The notes beneath the pieces were generated by a model, which did no database searches, was not told where the DNA came from, and saw only the letters and a program-made list of their open reading frames with translations. 64,000 nucleotides of DNA, taken from Williamsia sp. 1135. Its GTDB lineage: Bacteria; Actinomycetota; Actinomycetes; Mycobacteriales; Mycobacteriaceae. Position numbers and translations under genes: made by a program. Location of the stretch: NCBI RefSeq assembly GCF_002095395.1, contig NZ_MJEI01000100.1:110338-174337 (forward strand). The letters run 5' to 3'. This document shows positions 50,643 through 59,425 of the stretch, one piece after another (position 1 is the stretch's first letter; the number at the start of each line of letters is the position of its first letter).

Positions 50643-51505
50643 CCCATCACCGTCCGCAGCTTTGCGGCGAACTCGGCAGGCTGGCCGGTCTGACCGAACT
50701 CGCCGCCGAGAAAGCCTGCGTGATGGCTCGGGAACACCACTGCCTCGGTACCCAGCGCTGCGGCGACTGCATACGCAGCGCGCCCGGCCATCTCTCCGTC
50801 TGTGGGGCCACCCGACTCTTCACCCACCGCGACAACCACTTTCGTTGACGCGGCGCGTAGTGCGTCCACGTCCGGCGTGAAAGCGGCGACTCCGCCCTGC
50901 ATGTTCGTCATCATCGAGTCGGTACGATCACCGTCGTCCTCGGTCGGCAAACCGAATGCAGCGGGGTCAGGTGCTGGCTGCGCCAGGTAGTCGGCCGGGA
51001 TCTCTCCTCGTTGCATCACGAAATTGATGAACTTCGCCGTCGACGGACCCTGACCAGAGCTCTGATAGGTCGCCACCATGTGGTCGCACGCGGCGCGCAC
51101 CGCATCTCGATCGGGAAGCACTCCGCCGGCGGGTGGTTCGTGCGCGACGAGGAGACGGATGTCGTCCGGGTAGCGCGCAACGAGCGCAAGCGAATTGATC
51201 GCACCGCCACTGGACGCGAACACGTCGACCGCCTCGGCGCCGACCGCGCCGATGACGGCATGCAGATCATCTGCGTGCTGGTCCGGGGTGACCGGCGATG
51301 TGGGATCGTCGCGGACGCTGCGGCCGCTGTTGCGCGGGTCGTAGGTCACGATCGTGCGGTCGGGGAAGTATGTCGACAACGTCGCAAACCCGGTTGCATC
51401 CATCGGTGACGCTACGAAGACGAGCGGAACGCCGCCCGGGGAGGAGCCGTCCCGGACGTCATAGGTCAATGTGGCGCCTGGAACGGAGACTGTGTGAGTT
51501 TTCAT
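50639..51505 (-). CDS. Alpha/beta hydrolase
   Basis: A cytoplasmic alpha/beta-hydrolase-fold protein of 288 aa, ATG 51505. The oxyanion region is LVFVASPMDATGF, followed by TYDPRNSGRSVRDD. The nucleophile elbow is VFASSGGAINSLALV (A-x-S-x-G in place of the standard G-x-S-x-G). The catalytic His is probably in FPSHHAGFLGG near the C-terminus. Substrate unknown. Runs convergent to the small helical-bundle gene and in the same direction as the mscL gene. Confidence 0.85.
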   Translation of the reverse strand: MKTHTVSVPGATLTYDVRDGSSPGGVPLVFVASPMDATGFATLSTYFPDRTIVTYDPRNSGRSVRDDPTSPVTPDQHADDLHAVIGAVGAEAVDVFASSGGAINSLALVARYPDDIRLLVAHEPPAGGVLPDRDAVRAACDHMVATYQSSGQGPSTAKFINFVMQRGEIPADYLAQPAPDPAAFGLPTEDDGDRTDSMMTNMQGGVAAFTPDVDALRAASTKVVVAVGEESGGPTDGEMAGRAAYAVAAALGTEAVVFPSHHAGFLGGEFGQTGQPAEFAAKLRTVMG

Positions 51506-51556
51506 GATGTTCTGACTCGCGCCGCGCGAAAAAATCGTCGGCGCGAGCCGGAAGAT

Positions 51557-52516
51557 CTACGGGCTGCTGTGCCTGCCGCCACCGTTGGGATCCTCAGGGC
51601 GTCCCGGTGGGGGACCGTAGCCCGGCGGGGGACCGGTCAACGGCTCGTAATTCGGCGGCGGGCCGTTGAGGGGGTCGTAGTTCGGCGGCGGACCGGTGAG
51701 TGGGTCCGGACGGTGGCCGGGACCCTGATCCGGCCCTCCGTATTGCGGCGGGTTCGGCCGCTGCGGCGGAGTCGGGTTGTAGCCGGGAGGCGGACCTGAC
51801 GGTTGCTGGTATCCGGGGGGTGGACCGCCGAGCGGGGACTGGCCCTGGGGCGAACCACCTTGGGGCGGCTGTCCCTGCGGGGGCGCTCCGATCGGGCCCG
51901 AGCCGCCAGTGGGCGGTCCCTGCGGCGGATAGGACTGGGGGCCACCGGCCGGTCCGGACGGCTGGGACGAGAACTGCTGGGTACCCGCGGCGGATGCACC
52001 GACCGCGCCACCTCCGGTCGGACCCGAGTAAAGCGGTCCGGACGGCGGACCCTCACTTCGTCGACGGTCGATCTCGGCCTGGTCCTTCTCACTCTTTGCT
52101 GCGGCGATCTTGGCTTTCTCCTCGACCGGATCCTTGCCCTGCAAGATGTCGCGAATCTCGGTGAGCAGCTCCGATTCCGACAAAGCGGTCGCATCGTCGC
52201 CGTCTTTCGCCGCCAGCGCCTTCAGTTTCTCGTACGGCATGACGATGACGAAGTAGACGATGGCCGCGATGATCAGGAAGTTGATGATGGCGGTGATCAA
52301 CGCCCCGATGTTGACGAAAGTCTCGGGGTTGCCGGAGCGGATCGTGAAGCCGAGCCCCTCTGCCTGATCGGTGCCGCCGATCGAATTGATGAGCGGCTCA
52401 ATGATGTTCGTGGTGAATGCGGTGACGATCGCAGTGAATGCCGCGCCGACCACAACCGCGGTCGCTAGATCGATGACGTTTCCTCGCATGAGGAAGTCCT
52501 TGAAACCCTTTAACAT
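51557..52516 (-). CDS. mscL: Large-conductance mechanosensitive channel with long Pro/Gly-rich tail
   Basis: A pressure-relief channel of the inner membrane, opening under hypo-osmotic shock. ATG 52516; the frame runs upstream to 52561. The N-terminal amphipathic helix MLKGFKDFLMRGNVIDLATA, TM1 VVVGAAFTAIVTAF, a periplasmic loop and TM2 ITAIINFLIIAAIVYFVIVM are normal. The cytoplasmic helix ALSESELLTEIRDILQ ends near residue 120. About 180 further residues follow, almost all Pro, Gly, Gln and Tyr (GPPPNYDPLNGPPPNYEPLT). At 319 aa the protein is about twice the usual 130-160 aa. The core is certain; the role of the tail is not. Confidence 0.92.
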   Translation of the reverse strand: MLKGFKDFLMRGNVIDLATAVVVGAAFTAIVTAFTTNIIEPLINSIGGTDQAEGLGFTIRSGNPETFVNIGALITAIINFLIIAAIVYFVIVMPYEKLKALAAKDGDDATALSESELLTEIRDILQGKDPVEEKAKIAAAKSEKDQAEIDRRRSEGPPSGPLYSGPTGGGAVGASAAGTQQFSSQPSGPAGGPQSYPPQGPPTGGSGPIGAPPQGQPPQGGSPQGQSPLGGPPPGYQQPSGPPPGYNPTPPQRPNPPQYGGPDQGPGHRPDPLTGPPPNYDPLNGPPPNYEPLTGPPPGYGPPPGRPEDPNGGGRHSSP

Positions 52517-52615
52517 GAAGCGTCCCTTTCGACCTGGGAATACGTGCCTTTGCTCGACCACGGATTCGTCGATCCTAACCAGGCGGGGATCACATTGGTG
52601 GATCCAACATGCAAT

Positions 52616-53287
52616 TCAGTGGAAAACAACGGTGATGGGTGAGGCCAGCGTGGCGCTCGCGACCGTGTGCGCATCGCGCTCGGGCATGGCGAGCAGCGCC
52701 AGCCGAGACCCGTCGGTCCGGCGAACCGGGGTTGGTGCCGACACCAGGGCAACCACTGCGTTCTTCACCAAAACGGTTGCTGCTCGGGCGCTCTGATCGC
52801 CGCCCGATTCGTCGATACTCAGTACGTCCACCACGTCGCCTTCTCGCAGCAACTCGACGATCGCGGTGTCGGACAATTTGACCGGCACCAGGCGCGCATC
52901 CGGCCGGCCCAGCAGGTCCATCGGCAGGCGACTCGAGAGCACCCGACTGTCCGTGAAGATCTCACCCGTTCGCACAGGCCCGGTGACTGTCGAATCGGTG
53001 AGGGCCGACGGTTCGGTGATCGCGCCGGCGGGAATCATGTCTGGGGTGACCTGGCGGGTGGTGACGTCCGCAGAGGTCAACCGGCTACCTGGCGTCAGAT
53101 CTTGGTTGGCAACAACCACCGTCGACAGGTCGTTCTGCCTCCCGCCTGACGCGGCCGCCACCACCGCGACCACCAGCAAAAAGCCGGCGCACAGTCTGCG
53201 CAACAGCAGAGACCGGGTCCACCCCGGGCGTAGCGCTCGGCGGACGCGATCGACGAAGGTCGGGGTCAGTGGATTGCGGGCAGGCAT
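52616..53287 (-). CDS. SAF-domain (CpaB/FlgA-like) membrane-anchored protein
   Basis: A 223-aa protein, ATG 53287, with a cytoplasmic basic start and one TM helix (LLLRRLCAGFLLVVAVVAAA, about residues 27-46). The SAF domain begins STVVVANQDLTPGSRLTSAD and continues with GPVRTGEIFTDSRVLSS. It resembles the RcpC/CpaB group, but no pilus genes are adjacent. Its place between mscL and fmdB is the same in related genomes as I recall. Function unknown; possibly an envelope accessory protein binding sugars. Confidence 0.75.
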   Translation of the reverse strand: MPARNPLTPTFVDRVRRALRPGWTRSLLLRRLCAGFLLVVAVVAAASGGRQNDLSTVVVANQDLTPGSRLTSADVTTRQVTPDMIPAGAITEPSALTDSTVTGPVRTGEIFTDSRVLSSRLPMDLLGRPDARLVPVKLSDTAIVELLREGDVVDVLSIDESGGDQSARAATVLVKNAVVALVSAPTPVRRTDGSRLALLAMPERDAHTVASATLASPITVVFH

Positions 53288-53381
53288 GCGGAGAACGCTA
53301 GGAGCAGCGAGTGTCCGGTTGCCGGCTCAGAGCACAAGAAACCGGGCGCCTGGGGATGGCGCCCGGAACTGTGGAGAACTG

Positions 53382-53744
53382 TCAGGAAGCTGCTTTGGCA
53401 GTCGAAGTGCTGCTCGAAGACGAGCTGCTGCTCGAGTCACTCGACTTCGAGGTGCTCGCGGCCTTGTCCTTGCTACCCGAGTCCTTGCTGCCGGAATCCT
53501 TGCTGCCCGAATCCGACTTCGACGACGAATCGCTGGAGCTGCTGCCGGCTTCGCTGCTCGAGGACGCCGAGCGGCTGTCGTTGCGATAGAAGCCGCTGCC
53601 CTTGAAGACAATGCCGACGCTATTGAAGAGTTTGCGCAGCTTACCGGCACACTGCGGGCATTCCGTCAGCGAATCATCAGTGAACGACTGCACGATGTCG
53701 AAGCGGTTGTCGCACTGTGTGCAGGCATACGAATAAGTTGGCAC
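53382..53744 (-). CDS. FmdB-family zinc ribbon protein with Ser/Asp/Lys tail
   Basis: A 120-aa protein, ATG 53744. The zinc ribbon shows CTQC (residues 8-11) and CPQC (about 30-33), then GKLRKLFNSVGIVFKGSGFY, the family core. The last ~60 residues are a low-complexity Ser/Asp/Lys tail with a tandem GSKDSGSKDSGSKD. The M. tuberculosis relative Rv0991c was reported to be a redox-regulated chaperone-like protein. Tail composition is probably lineage-specific. Confidence 0.87.
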   Translation of the reverse strand: MPTYSYACTQCDNRFDIVQSFTDDSLTECPQCAGKLRKLFNSVGIVFKGSGFYRNDSRSASSSSEAGSSSSDSSSKSDSGSKDSGSKDSGSKDKAASTSKSSDSSSSSSSSSTSTAKAAS

Positions 53745-53824
53745 CGAGGACCTCCGGGGGTGTTAGCCGAGAACGTTGTGGATTCTACCGTCGAACTGGC
53801 ACTCTACGTAAACGAGTGCCAGGG

Positions 53825-54472
53825 TCACGTTGTTCCCAGCCGGGTGTAGCCCAGTTTCGGGGTCAGCGCCCACCCCATCGGGACATCGAACGGCCCCGCC
53901 GGCAGCTGGTCGACCAGCTCCTCGTCGTAGACGACCGCAACCAGCCGTTCCCGGGGAACGGCGGCGATACTGCGGTCGTAATACCCGGCGCCGCGCCCGA
54001 GTCGGACTCCGTGTCGGTCGACGGCGAGCGCCGGCACCAGGACGAGGTCACTGCGCTCGACAGCCGACGGCGGCTGCGTCGGCTGGGTGGGTTCGAGAAG
54101 GCCGAACCGGCCGGTGCGCAGCGATGCGGGCCCGGAGTACCGGGCCCACCGCAGTGGCGCCGGCGGACCAGGGACGACGACCGGCAGCAGCACTTCGCAT
54201 CCGCCATCGTTCAATGCGTCGAGAGCCGCGATCGAGCCCGGCTCCTTGCCGACCGGGACATACGCCGCGATGAGGGAGCCCGGCGACGCGCTAAAGTGAC
54301 CGTGAAGATCAGTATTGGCGAGCGAGATCACAAGATGTTCGTCGGCATCGGCCTTCACCTGGGGAGACAGAACGTCTCTTCGGGCACGAAAACGTTGGCG
54401 CAACGTGTTCTTGGCGGTATCGATGGGTACATCTTCCTCGTAAGTGGCGTTGTGCCGATAGGTTATCCACAA
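53825..54472 (-). CDS. 5-formyltetrahydrofolate cyclo-ligase
   Basis: Returns 5-formyl-THF to 5,10-methenyl-THF using ATP. The typical parts are LRQRFRARRDVLSP (N-terminal phosphate-binding basic helix), AYVPVGKEPGS, LVLVPALAVDRHGVRLGRG and GAGYYDRSI. The start is unclear. The frame opens after TGA just upstream of a TTG at 54472, and no ATG or GTG precedes the conserved N-terminus; TTG 54472 gives 215 aa with about 17 extra residues. Neighbours fmdB and galU are as in Rv0991c-Rv0992c-Rv0993. Divergent from galU. Confidence 0.88.
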   Translation of the reverse strand: MWITYRHNATYEEDVPIDTAKNTLRQRFRARRDVLSPQVKADADEHLVISLANTDLHGHFSASPGSLIAAYVPVGKEPGSIAALDALNDGGCEVLLPVVVPGPPAPLRWARYSGPASLRTGRFGLLEPTQPTQPPSAVERSDLVLVPALAVDRHGVRLGRGAGYYDRSIAAVPRERLVAVVYDEELVDQLPAGPFDVPMGWALTPKLGYTRLGTT

Positions 54473-54501
54473 ACGTCAAAATGCAACTGAGGGTGGGATA
54501 G

Positions 54502-55449
54502 ATGACTGAAGCGCAGATCAGCCCGGCTGTTGAGGTCGAGTACGAATCGGTACCGGGCACGCCTCCCATTCCGCGCACAGCGATCGTTCCCGCTGCCGGT
54601 TTGGGTACGCGATTTCTGCCGGCCACGAAGACCGTTCCGAAAGAGTTGCTACCGGTCGTGGATACCCCCGGGATCGAGCTCGTCGCCGAGGAGGCCAAGT
54701 CCGCAGGCGCCGAACGGCTGTTGATCATCACTTCGCCGGGCAAGGACGGCGTGGTCGCCCACTTCGTGGAGGACTTGGTTCTCGAGCACACGCTGGAGTC
54801 GCGCGGCAAGGACACCATGCTCGCGAAGGTTCGCAACGCGCCGTCGTTGCTTGAGGTCGCCTCTGTCATCCAAGAGAAGCCCCTGGGACTGGGCCACGCG
54901 GTCGGTTGTGTGGAAGCAAAGCTCGATGACGACGAAGATGCCGTCGCTGTGCTGCTGCCCGACGACCTGGTGATGCCGTCGGGAGTACTCGAGGTGATGG
55001 CCCGGACCCGTGCGAAGCGCGGGGGAACCGTCCTGTGCGCCATCGAGGTCCCGAAGGACAAGATCAGTGCCTACGGCGTGTTCGACGTCGAGGAGCTCCC
55101 CGACGCCAACAATCCGAACGTCATGAAGCTCAAAGGCATGGTCGAGAAGCCGAAGGCCGAAGATGCGCCGTCGAACTACGCCGCCGCCGGTCGCTACATC
55201 CTCGACCGAGCCATCTTCGACGCATTGCGCCGGATCAAGCCCGGTGCCGGTGGCGAACTGCAGTTGACCGACGCGATCGCCCTGTTGATCGAGGAGGGCC
55301 ATCCGGTGCATGTCGTCGTCCATCACGGAACCCGTCACGACCTCGGTAACCCCGGCGGATACCTCAAGGCATCGGTCGACATCGCGCTGGACCGGGAAGA
55401 CTACGGCCCTGAATTGCGTGAGTGGCTCGTCGGGCGCCTGGGTCTGTAG
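54502..55449 (+). CDS. galU: UTP-glucose-1-phosphate uridylyltransferase
   Basis: Makes UDP-glucose for wall polysaccharide and trehalose-type metabolism. It is 315 aa, ATG 54502, behind GAGGGTGGG. The nucleotide-binding loop is PAAGLGTRFLPATKTVPKEL, with later AVGCVEAKLDDDEDAVAVLL and KPGAGGELQLTDAIALLIEE. A ~25-residue acidic lead precedes the domain. It begins the plus-strand run galU-glp-rimJ. Confidence 0.96.
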   Translation: MTEAQISPAVEVEYESVPGTPPIPRTAIVPAAGLGTRFLPATKTVPKELLPVVDTPGIELVAEEAKSAGAERLLIITSPGKDGVVAHFVEDLVLEHTLESRGKDTMLAKVRNAPSLLEVASVIQEKPLGLGHAVGCVEAKLDDDEDAVAVLLPDDLVMPSGVLEVMARTRAKRGGTVLCAIEVPKDKISAYGVFDVEELPDANNPNVMKLKGMVEKPKAEDAPSNYAAAGRYILDRAIFDALRRIKPGAGGELQLTDAIALLIEEGHPVHVVVHHGTRHDLGNPGGYLKASVDIALDREDYGPELREWLVGRLGL

Positions 55450-55630
55450 CGCGGCTCAGTAGTGAGCCGGGGCACTTGTGTCGGCGTGTGAGGACCCCAA
55501 TGCCGCGAACTGCCGACGAGGTGTCACCGATGCGCTCGACAAAACCGCTAACGTCAGTCATCGAGGAAGCGCGGGTCGCCGCAGGGTGTGCTCCCGCGGC
55601 CTGAGCAATGGTGATTGAAGGAGGCGATCA

Positions 55631-56896
55631 GTGCGTTCGGTGGAAGATCAGCTGAGCCGGGTGACCGCCGCAGCGGTGGCGCCCCGGCCGGTACGGGTTG
55701 CGATCTCCGAATCGCAGGGTTTGCTGTGTGCCGAGGACGTGACGGCCGAGCGGCCGCTGCCCGGATTCGATCAATCGGCGATAGACGGATACGCAGTTCG
55801 CAGTGTGGACGTTGCGGAGGCTGGCACGATCGCCGACGAGGAGTCGGAGTCGCCTGGTGATCAGGTGATCGTGGTGCTGCCGGTGGTCGGGGAGTTGAAG
55901 GCGGGGTCGCGGACCCCGACCCGGCTGCAGCCGCGCCAGGCCGTACGAGTGGAGACCGGTGCGCCCCTGCCGACGTTGGCCGACGCGGTGGTGCCCAAAC
56001 GGTGGACTGACGGCGGTCTGCCGAAGGTTCGGGTGGGCCATGCCGTGCACAGTGGGCAGTACGTCCGCCACGTCGGCGACGACGTCCAGCCCGGTGACGT
56101 TGCTGTGCGCACCGGAACCATCGTCGGGCCCGCCCAGGTGGGCTTGCTCGCCGCGGTCGGCAGGGAGCGGGTGCTGGTACATCCGCGACCACGCTTGTCG
56201 GTCATCTCCATCGGTGGCGAGCTCGTCGACATCGACAGGACCGCCGGCGGCGGACAGGTCTACGACGTCAACAGCTACGCCTTGGCCGCGGCCGCACGCG
56301 ACGCCGGCGCCGACGTCAACAGGGTCGGAATCGCCGACAGTGAACCGACACAGCTACGCGAACTCGTTGAGGGGCAACTGATCCGGTCGGAGATCGTGGT
56401 CATCACCGGTCCGGTCGGTGGGGCGGCGTCGGAGACGATTCGGGAAGCGCTTGCCGAATTGGGAGACCTCGAGATCACTCGCATCGCGATGTATCCGGCG
56501 TCGGTGCAGGGCTTCGGACAGTTGGGCCGCGACGAGGTACCGACGTTTCTGCTCCCCGCCAACCCGGTCAGCGCCCTGGTGGCATTCGAGGTGATGGTGC
56601 GACCGCTGATCCGCATCGCAATGGGCAAACGGCAGCCGATGCGCCGGATCGTGCGCGCCCGCACGGTCGGACCGATCACGTCGGTCGAAGGCCGGCGCGG
56701 ATACCTGCGTGGTCAGCTGATGCGCGACGAGCAGACCGGCGAGTACCTGGCCCAGGTGATCGGCGCTGCCGACGGCGGCTCCCACCTGCTGGCCGGCCTG
56801 GCCGAAGCGAACTGTCTGGTGATCATCGAACCCGAAGATGTCGAGTTGCGGGCCGGCGATGAGGTCGACGTGGCGTTCCTGGCGCAGCGGGGGTGA
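55631..56896 (+). CDS. glp: Gephyrin-like molybdotransferase Glp (MoeA-like)
   Basis: A 421-aa MoeA/gephyrin-fold protein. In corynebacteria the homolog Glp binds FtsZ and a membrane receptor, GlpR, at the divisome, while keeping the molybdotransferase fold. GTG 55631 after AAGGAGG. Features: GFDQSAIDGYAVRSVDV, ETGAPLPTLADAVVP, the mogA-like domain SVISIGGELVDID, TGPVGGAASETIREAL, and FLLPANPVSALVAFEVMV. rimJ follows 9 bp later; glpR is found at 60193, separated by an inserted three-gene block. Whether it acts in molybdenum cofactor synthesis, division or both is not decided by sequence. Confidence 0.9.
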   Translation: MRSVEDQLSRVTAAAVAPRPVRVAISESQGLLCAEDVTAERPLPGFDQSAIDGYAVRSVDVAEAGTIADEESESPGDQVIVVLPVVGELKAGSRTPTRLQPRQAVRVETGAPLPTLADAVVPKRWTDGGLPKVRVGHAVHSGQYVRHVGDDVQPGDVAVRTGTIVGPAQVGLLAAVGRERVLVHPRPRLSVISIGGELVDIDRTAGGGQVYDVNSYALAAAARDAGADVNRVGIADSEPTQLRELVEGQLIRSEIVVITGPVGGAASETIREALAELGDLEITRIAMYPASVQGFGQLGRDEVPTFLLPANPVSALVAFEVMVRPLIRIAMGKRQPMRRIVRARTVGPITSVEGRRGYLRGQLMRDEQTGEYLAQVIGAADGGSHLLAGLAEANCLVIIEPEDVELRAGDEVDVAFLAQRG

Positions 56897-56905
56897 TACT
56901 GCACT

Positions 56906-57559
56906 GTGCGTGCCTGGAACAGGGGTGATGCCGGTCGGCGTGGCTGGCCCGCGAAACTGGGACCGATCACGGTCGCCGGCGGGACGCTCACGGTCCGGCC
57001 GGTCCGGCTGCGCGATGCGCGCGCCTGGAGTCGGCTGCGTATAGAGAACCAGAACAACCTGCTTCCATGGGAACCCACCGGCGCTGGGATGTGGTCGGCG
57101 CGGCACAATCCGGCAGCCTGGCCGGGTCTGCATTCGGTACTGCGGGCCGAGGCCAAAGCAGGCAACATGCTGCCGATGGTCATCGAGCTCAACGGCGACT
57201 ACTGCGGGCAGCTCACCGTCGGGAACATCCAGCGGGGCGCGTTGCGCAACGCGTGGATCGGGTACTGGGTAGACGTCGCGGTCACTGGTCGCGGCGTCGC
57301 AACAGGTGCGCTGGCCCTCGGTGTCGACCACTGTTTCGGCACTGTGGGCCTGCACCGGCTCGAAGCGACCGTGCAACCCGACAACGGGGCATCGCTGTCT
57401 GTGCTCCACAAAGTCGGTTTCCGCGACGAGGGGTTACTCAAGCGCTATATGGACGTCAACGGTGCTTGGCGGGATCACATCCTGCTGGCGCTGACCGTCG
57501 AAGAAATGACCGGTACCGCGGTCGACACCCTGGTGCGGGCCGGGCGCGCGTCGTATTAG
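56906..57559 (+). CDS. rimJ: GNAT N-acetyltransferase, RimJ/RimL type
   Basis: An acetyltransferase of 217 aa, GTG 56906, 9 bp after glp. The N-terminal substrate part reads GTLTVRPVRLRDARAWSRLR. The acetyl-CoA region is YWVDVAVTGRGVATGALALG, followed by LEATVQPDNGASLSVLHKVG and FRDEGLLKRYMDVNGAWRDH. The family modifies N-termini of ribosomal or other proteins; substrate here unknown. It sits between glp and glpR in related bacteria. Confidence 0.85.
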   Translation: MRAWNRGDAGRRGWPAKLGPITVAGGTLTVRPVRLRDARAWSRLRIENQNNLLPWEPTGAGMWSARHNPAAWPGLHSVLRAEAKAGNMLPMVIELNGDYCGQLTVGNIQRGALRNAWIGYWVDVAVTGRGVATGALALGVDHCFGTVGLHRLEATVQPDNGASLSVLHKVGFRDEGLLKRYMDVNGAWRDHILLALTVEEMTGTAVDTLVRAGRASY

Positions 57560-57648
57560 TTTCTGCCGGTGAAAGTTTCGCTCGGGGGTGCTGCCCCTGA
57601 ATCGCTCGCTGAAGTCGGAGTATGTGGCAGATCCTCCGGTTGTGGCGA

Positions 57649-57707
57649 GGTCCTCCGGTTGCAGTCGGAGGACCTGAACGGAGTCGGAGGAAGTGTGGTC
57701 ACTTCCT
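57649..57707. terminator. Tandem stem-loops at the convergent rimJ/DHFR-like boundary
   Basis: GGTCCTCC (57649-57656) pairs with GGAGGACC (57667-57674); AGGAAGTG (57688-57695) pairs with CACTTCCT (57700-57707), and the latter overlaps the stop codon of the DHFR-like gene. The short unit AGTCGGAG recurs three times (near 57613, 57663 and 57682). It could be a bidirectional terminator or the junction of an inserted segment. Confidence 0.5.
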
Positions 57708-58271
57708 GCTGTACGTCGACACGACGTTCCCGCCGCTGAAGGTCTTGACGTCGGAGAGGTCGAACTGGGTCGGGTTGAAACCGCTGACGAACGCCGGTCG
57801 ACCCGCGCCTGCCACCACCGGATAGGTCTTGATCACCAGCTCGTCGATCAGCGGTAGCAGTTGTCCGGCCAGCGCGCCGCCACCGGCGAGATAGATGCCG
57901 AGGCCCGAGTTCTCGGCCTTCAGTTGCTCCACTGCGACGTCGGGTTCGTCGCGGATCACGGTGATCGCCGGATCGTCCGACCTGTGTGAGCGCGACACCA
58001 CGTATTGGGTGAGGTGCGGATACGGGCTGGTGATGTCTTCTGACAACGCAGGATCGTAGGTGCGACGGCCCATCACGATGGTGTCGAACTTGGTGAGAGG
58101 CGCATCCGCGATACCGAATTGGGTGCGCACGTGTCCCGGCAACGCGTCGCCGTACTCCGACCCCATCCATTGCAGGTAATCATCGGACATGGGGAAGAAG
58201 TCGACCTCGTCGTCGGGGCCCGCGATGAACCCGTCGATCGAGATCCCGATGTAGTAGACGAGCTTTCGCAT
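57699..58271 (-). CDS. Dihydrofolate-reductase-fold family protein (RibD C-terminal-like)
   Basis: A 190-aa protein of the DHFR/RibD_C family: RKLVYYIGISIDGFIAGPDD is the N-terminal strand and substrate loop, then FDTIVMGRRTYDP (NADPH-binding), YVVSRS, and IYLAGGGALAGQLLPLIDEL. ATG 58271; GTG 58280 three codons upstream is possible. Such proteins are NADPH-dependent reductases of unknown substrate and not the housekeeping DHFR. The first gene of its neighbourhood on this strand is the ArsR-type regulator gene at 59426, with the serine hydrolase between. Confidence 0.85.
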   Translation of the reverse strand: MRKLVYYIGISIDGFIAGPDDEVDFFPMSDDYLQWMGSEYGDALPGHVRTQFGIADAPLTKFDTIVMGRRTYDPALSEDITSPYPHLTQYVVSRSHRSDDPAITVIRDEPDVAVEQLKAENSGLGIYLAGGGALAGQLLPLIDELVIKTYPVVAGAGRPAFVSGFNPTQFDLSDVKTFSGGNVVSTYSRK

Positions 58272-58316
58272 GGTGTTCACCTTTCCCCGCGGCCCACTGC
58301 CGCAATTCCTCGATGG

Positions 58317-59387
58317 TCAGTGGTCGGCTACTGCTTGTGCAAGCAGTTTTTCACCCAGTGGCACCACGGAGTCGCCGGTCGCTGTCAAAAGTACTGTGGC
58401 AACGCCATTGTGACGGTCGATGCCGATGTACGACGCGAATCCGCTGGTCTGGCCGTCGTGCCAGGTGATCTCGCGTCCGTCATCGGTGGTCGTGGTGATC
58501 CAGGCCCAGCCGATGCGGGAAGCCCCGAGGTCGGCCCGAGGGACAAGGGCATCCATCCCCGGCGCGGTCCCGGACAACATCTTGCTCGCGTACGTGGCCA
58601 TGTCGGTGATATCGGCACGCACTCCGGAGGCCGGAGCCATCGATTCCCCGATCCATGGTTCGACGGTGCGGCCGGTCGTGTCCTTGCCTCGCAGGTCTTT
58701 CGCTGTCAATTGGGTGGGGTCGACCAGGACGTCCGCAGTCTGCAGTCCAAGCGGGGCCAGGATGCGTTCGCGAGCCAGGTCGTCGAACTCGATGTGTGCG
58801 GCCCTGGCCAGAGCCGCTCCCAGTACTTCGTATCCGACATTGGAGTACGTCCCTGGAGGGGAGTCGAGCGGGTAGTCGCGCACCTGAGCCAACCGGTTCG
58901 CGGTGCTCTCGCGGTACGGGAACGAGCCGGTCAGCTGGGCCAACTGGTTTCTGACGTATTGGTCGGCGGTGGGAGGTTGAACGGGAAGTCCGGAGCGGTG
59001 GGTCGCCAAGTCGGACAGCGTGATCCGTTCGGCGGGGGAGCCCCGGAGTGCCGGGAGCAGACTGCCCGCGGTGGTCTCGGGCTGGACCTCGCCACGGGAA
59101 ATGGCTTCTGCGAACAGCATTCCGGTGACGGTCTTGCTGATCGATCCTATCTCGAACCGGTCGTCCAGTTCGGCGCCCACTGTCGTCACGCGCACGTTAT
59201 CGCCATCGATGACTGCAGCGGCGACGACCGGATGTTCTGGACCGGTGAGCTCGGCGACCTCCTGGGCGAGTGCGGTGTCGCCGCTCACGTGCGGTGAGGT
59301 GGGAGCCGCGATCGCAGGATGTTCACCGATGGCGAGCGCGCATGTTGTTGCGAGCGCGAGGGTGATCAGTCGAATGGACGGATGCAT
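58317..59387 (-). CDS. Secreted serine hydrolase, beta-lactamase / DD-peptidase fold
   Basis: A 356-aa exported protein, ATG 59387, with a signal peptide about 1-27 (LITLALATTCALA). Class C-type motifs are intact: SISKTVTG (SxxK nucleophile), YSNVGYEVLG (YSN) and HDGQTSGFAS (HxG). It is probably a DD-peptidase or esterase rather than a true beta-lactamase. In contrast to the pseudo-enzyme at 30034, all catalytic residues remain. It lies between the ArsR-type regulator and the DHFR-fold gene, with a 38-bp gap to the regulator, so co-expression is likely. Confidence 0.87.
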   Translation of the reverse strand: MHPSIRLITLALATTCALAIGEHPAIAAPTSPHVSGDTALAQEVAELTGPEHPVVAAAVIDGDNVRVTTVGAELDDRFEIGSISKTVTGMLFAEAISRGEVQPETTAGSLLPALRGSPAERITLSDLATHRSGLPVQPPTADQYVRNQLAQLTGSFPYRESTANRLAQVRDYPLDSPPGTYSNVGYEVLGAALARAAHIEFDDLARERILAPLGLQTADVLVDPTQLTAKDLRGKDTTGRTVEPWIGESMAPASGVRADITDMATYASKMLSGTAPGMDALVPRADLGASRIGWAWITTTTDDGREITWHDGQTSGFASYIGIDRHNGVATVLLTATGDSVVPLGEKLLAQAVADH

Positions 59388-59425
59388 GGTTCTGATTCCC
59401 TTCGGGTTGGGGACTTCGTGCGTTG

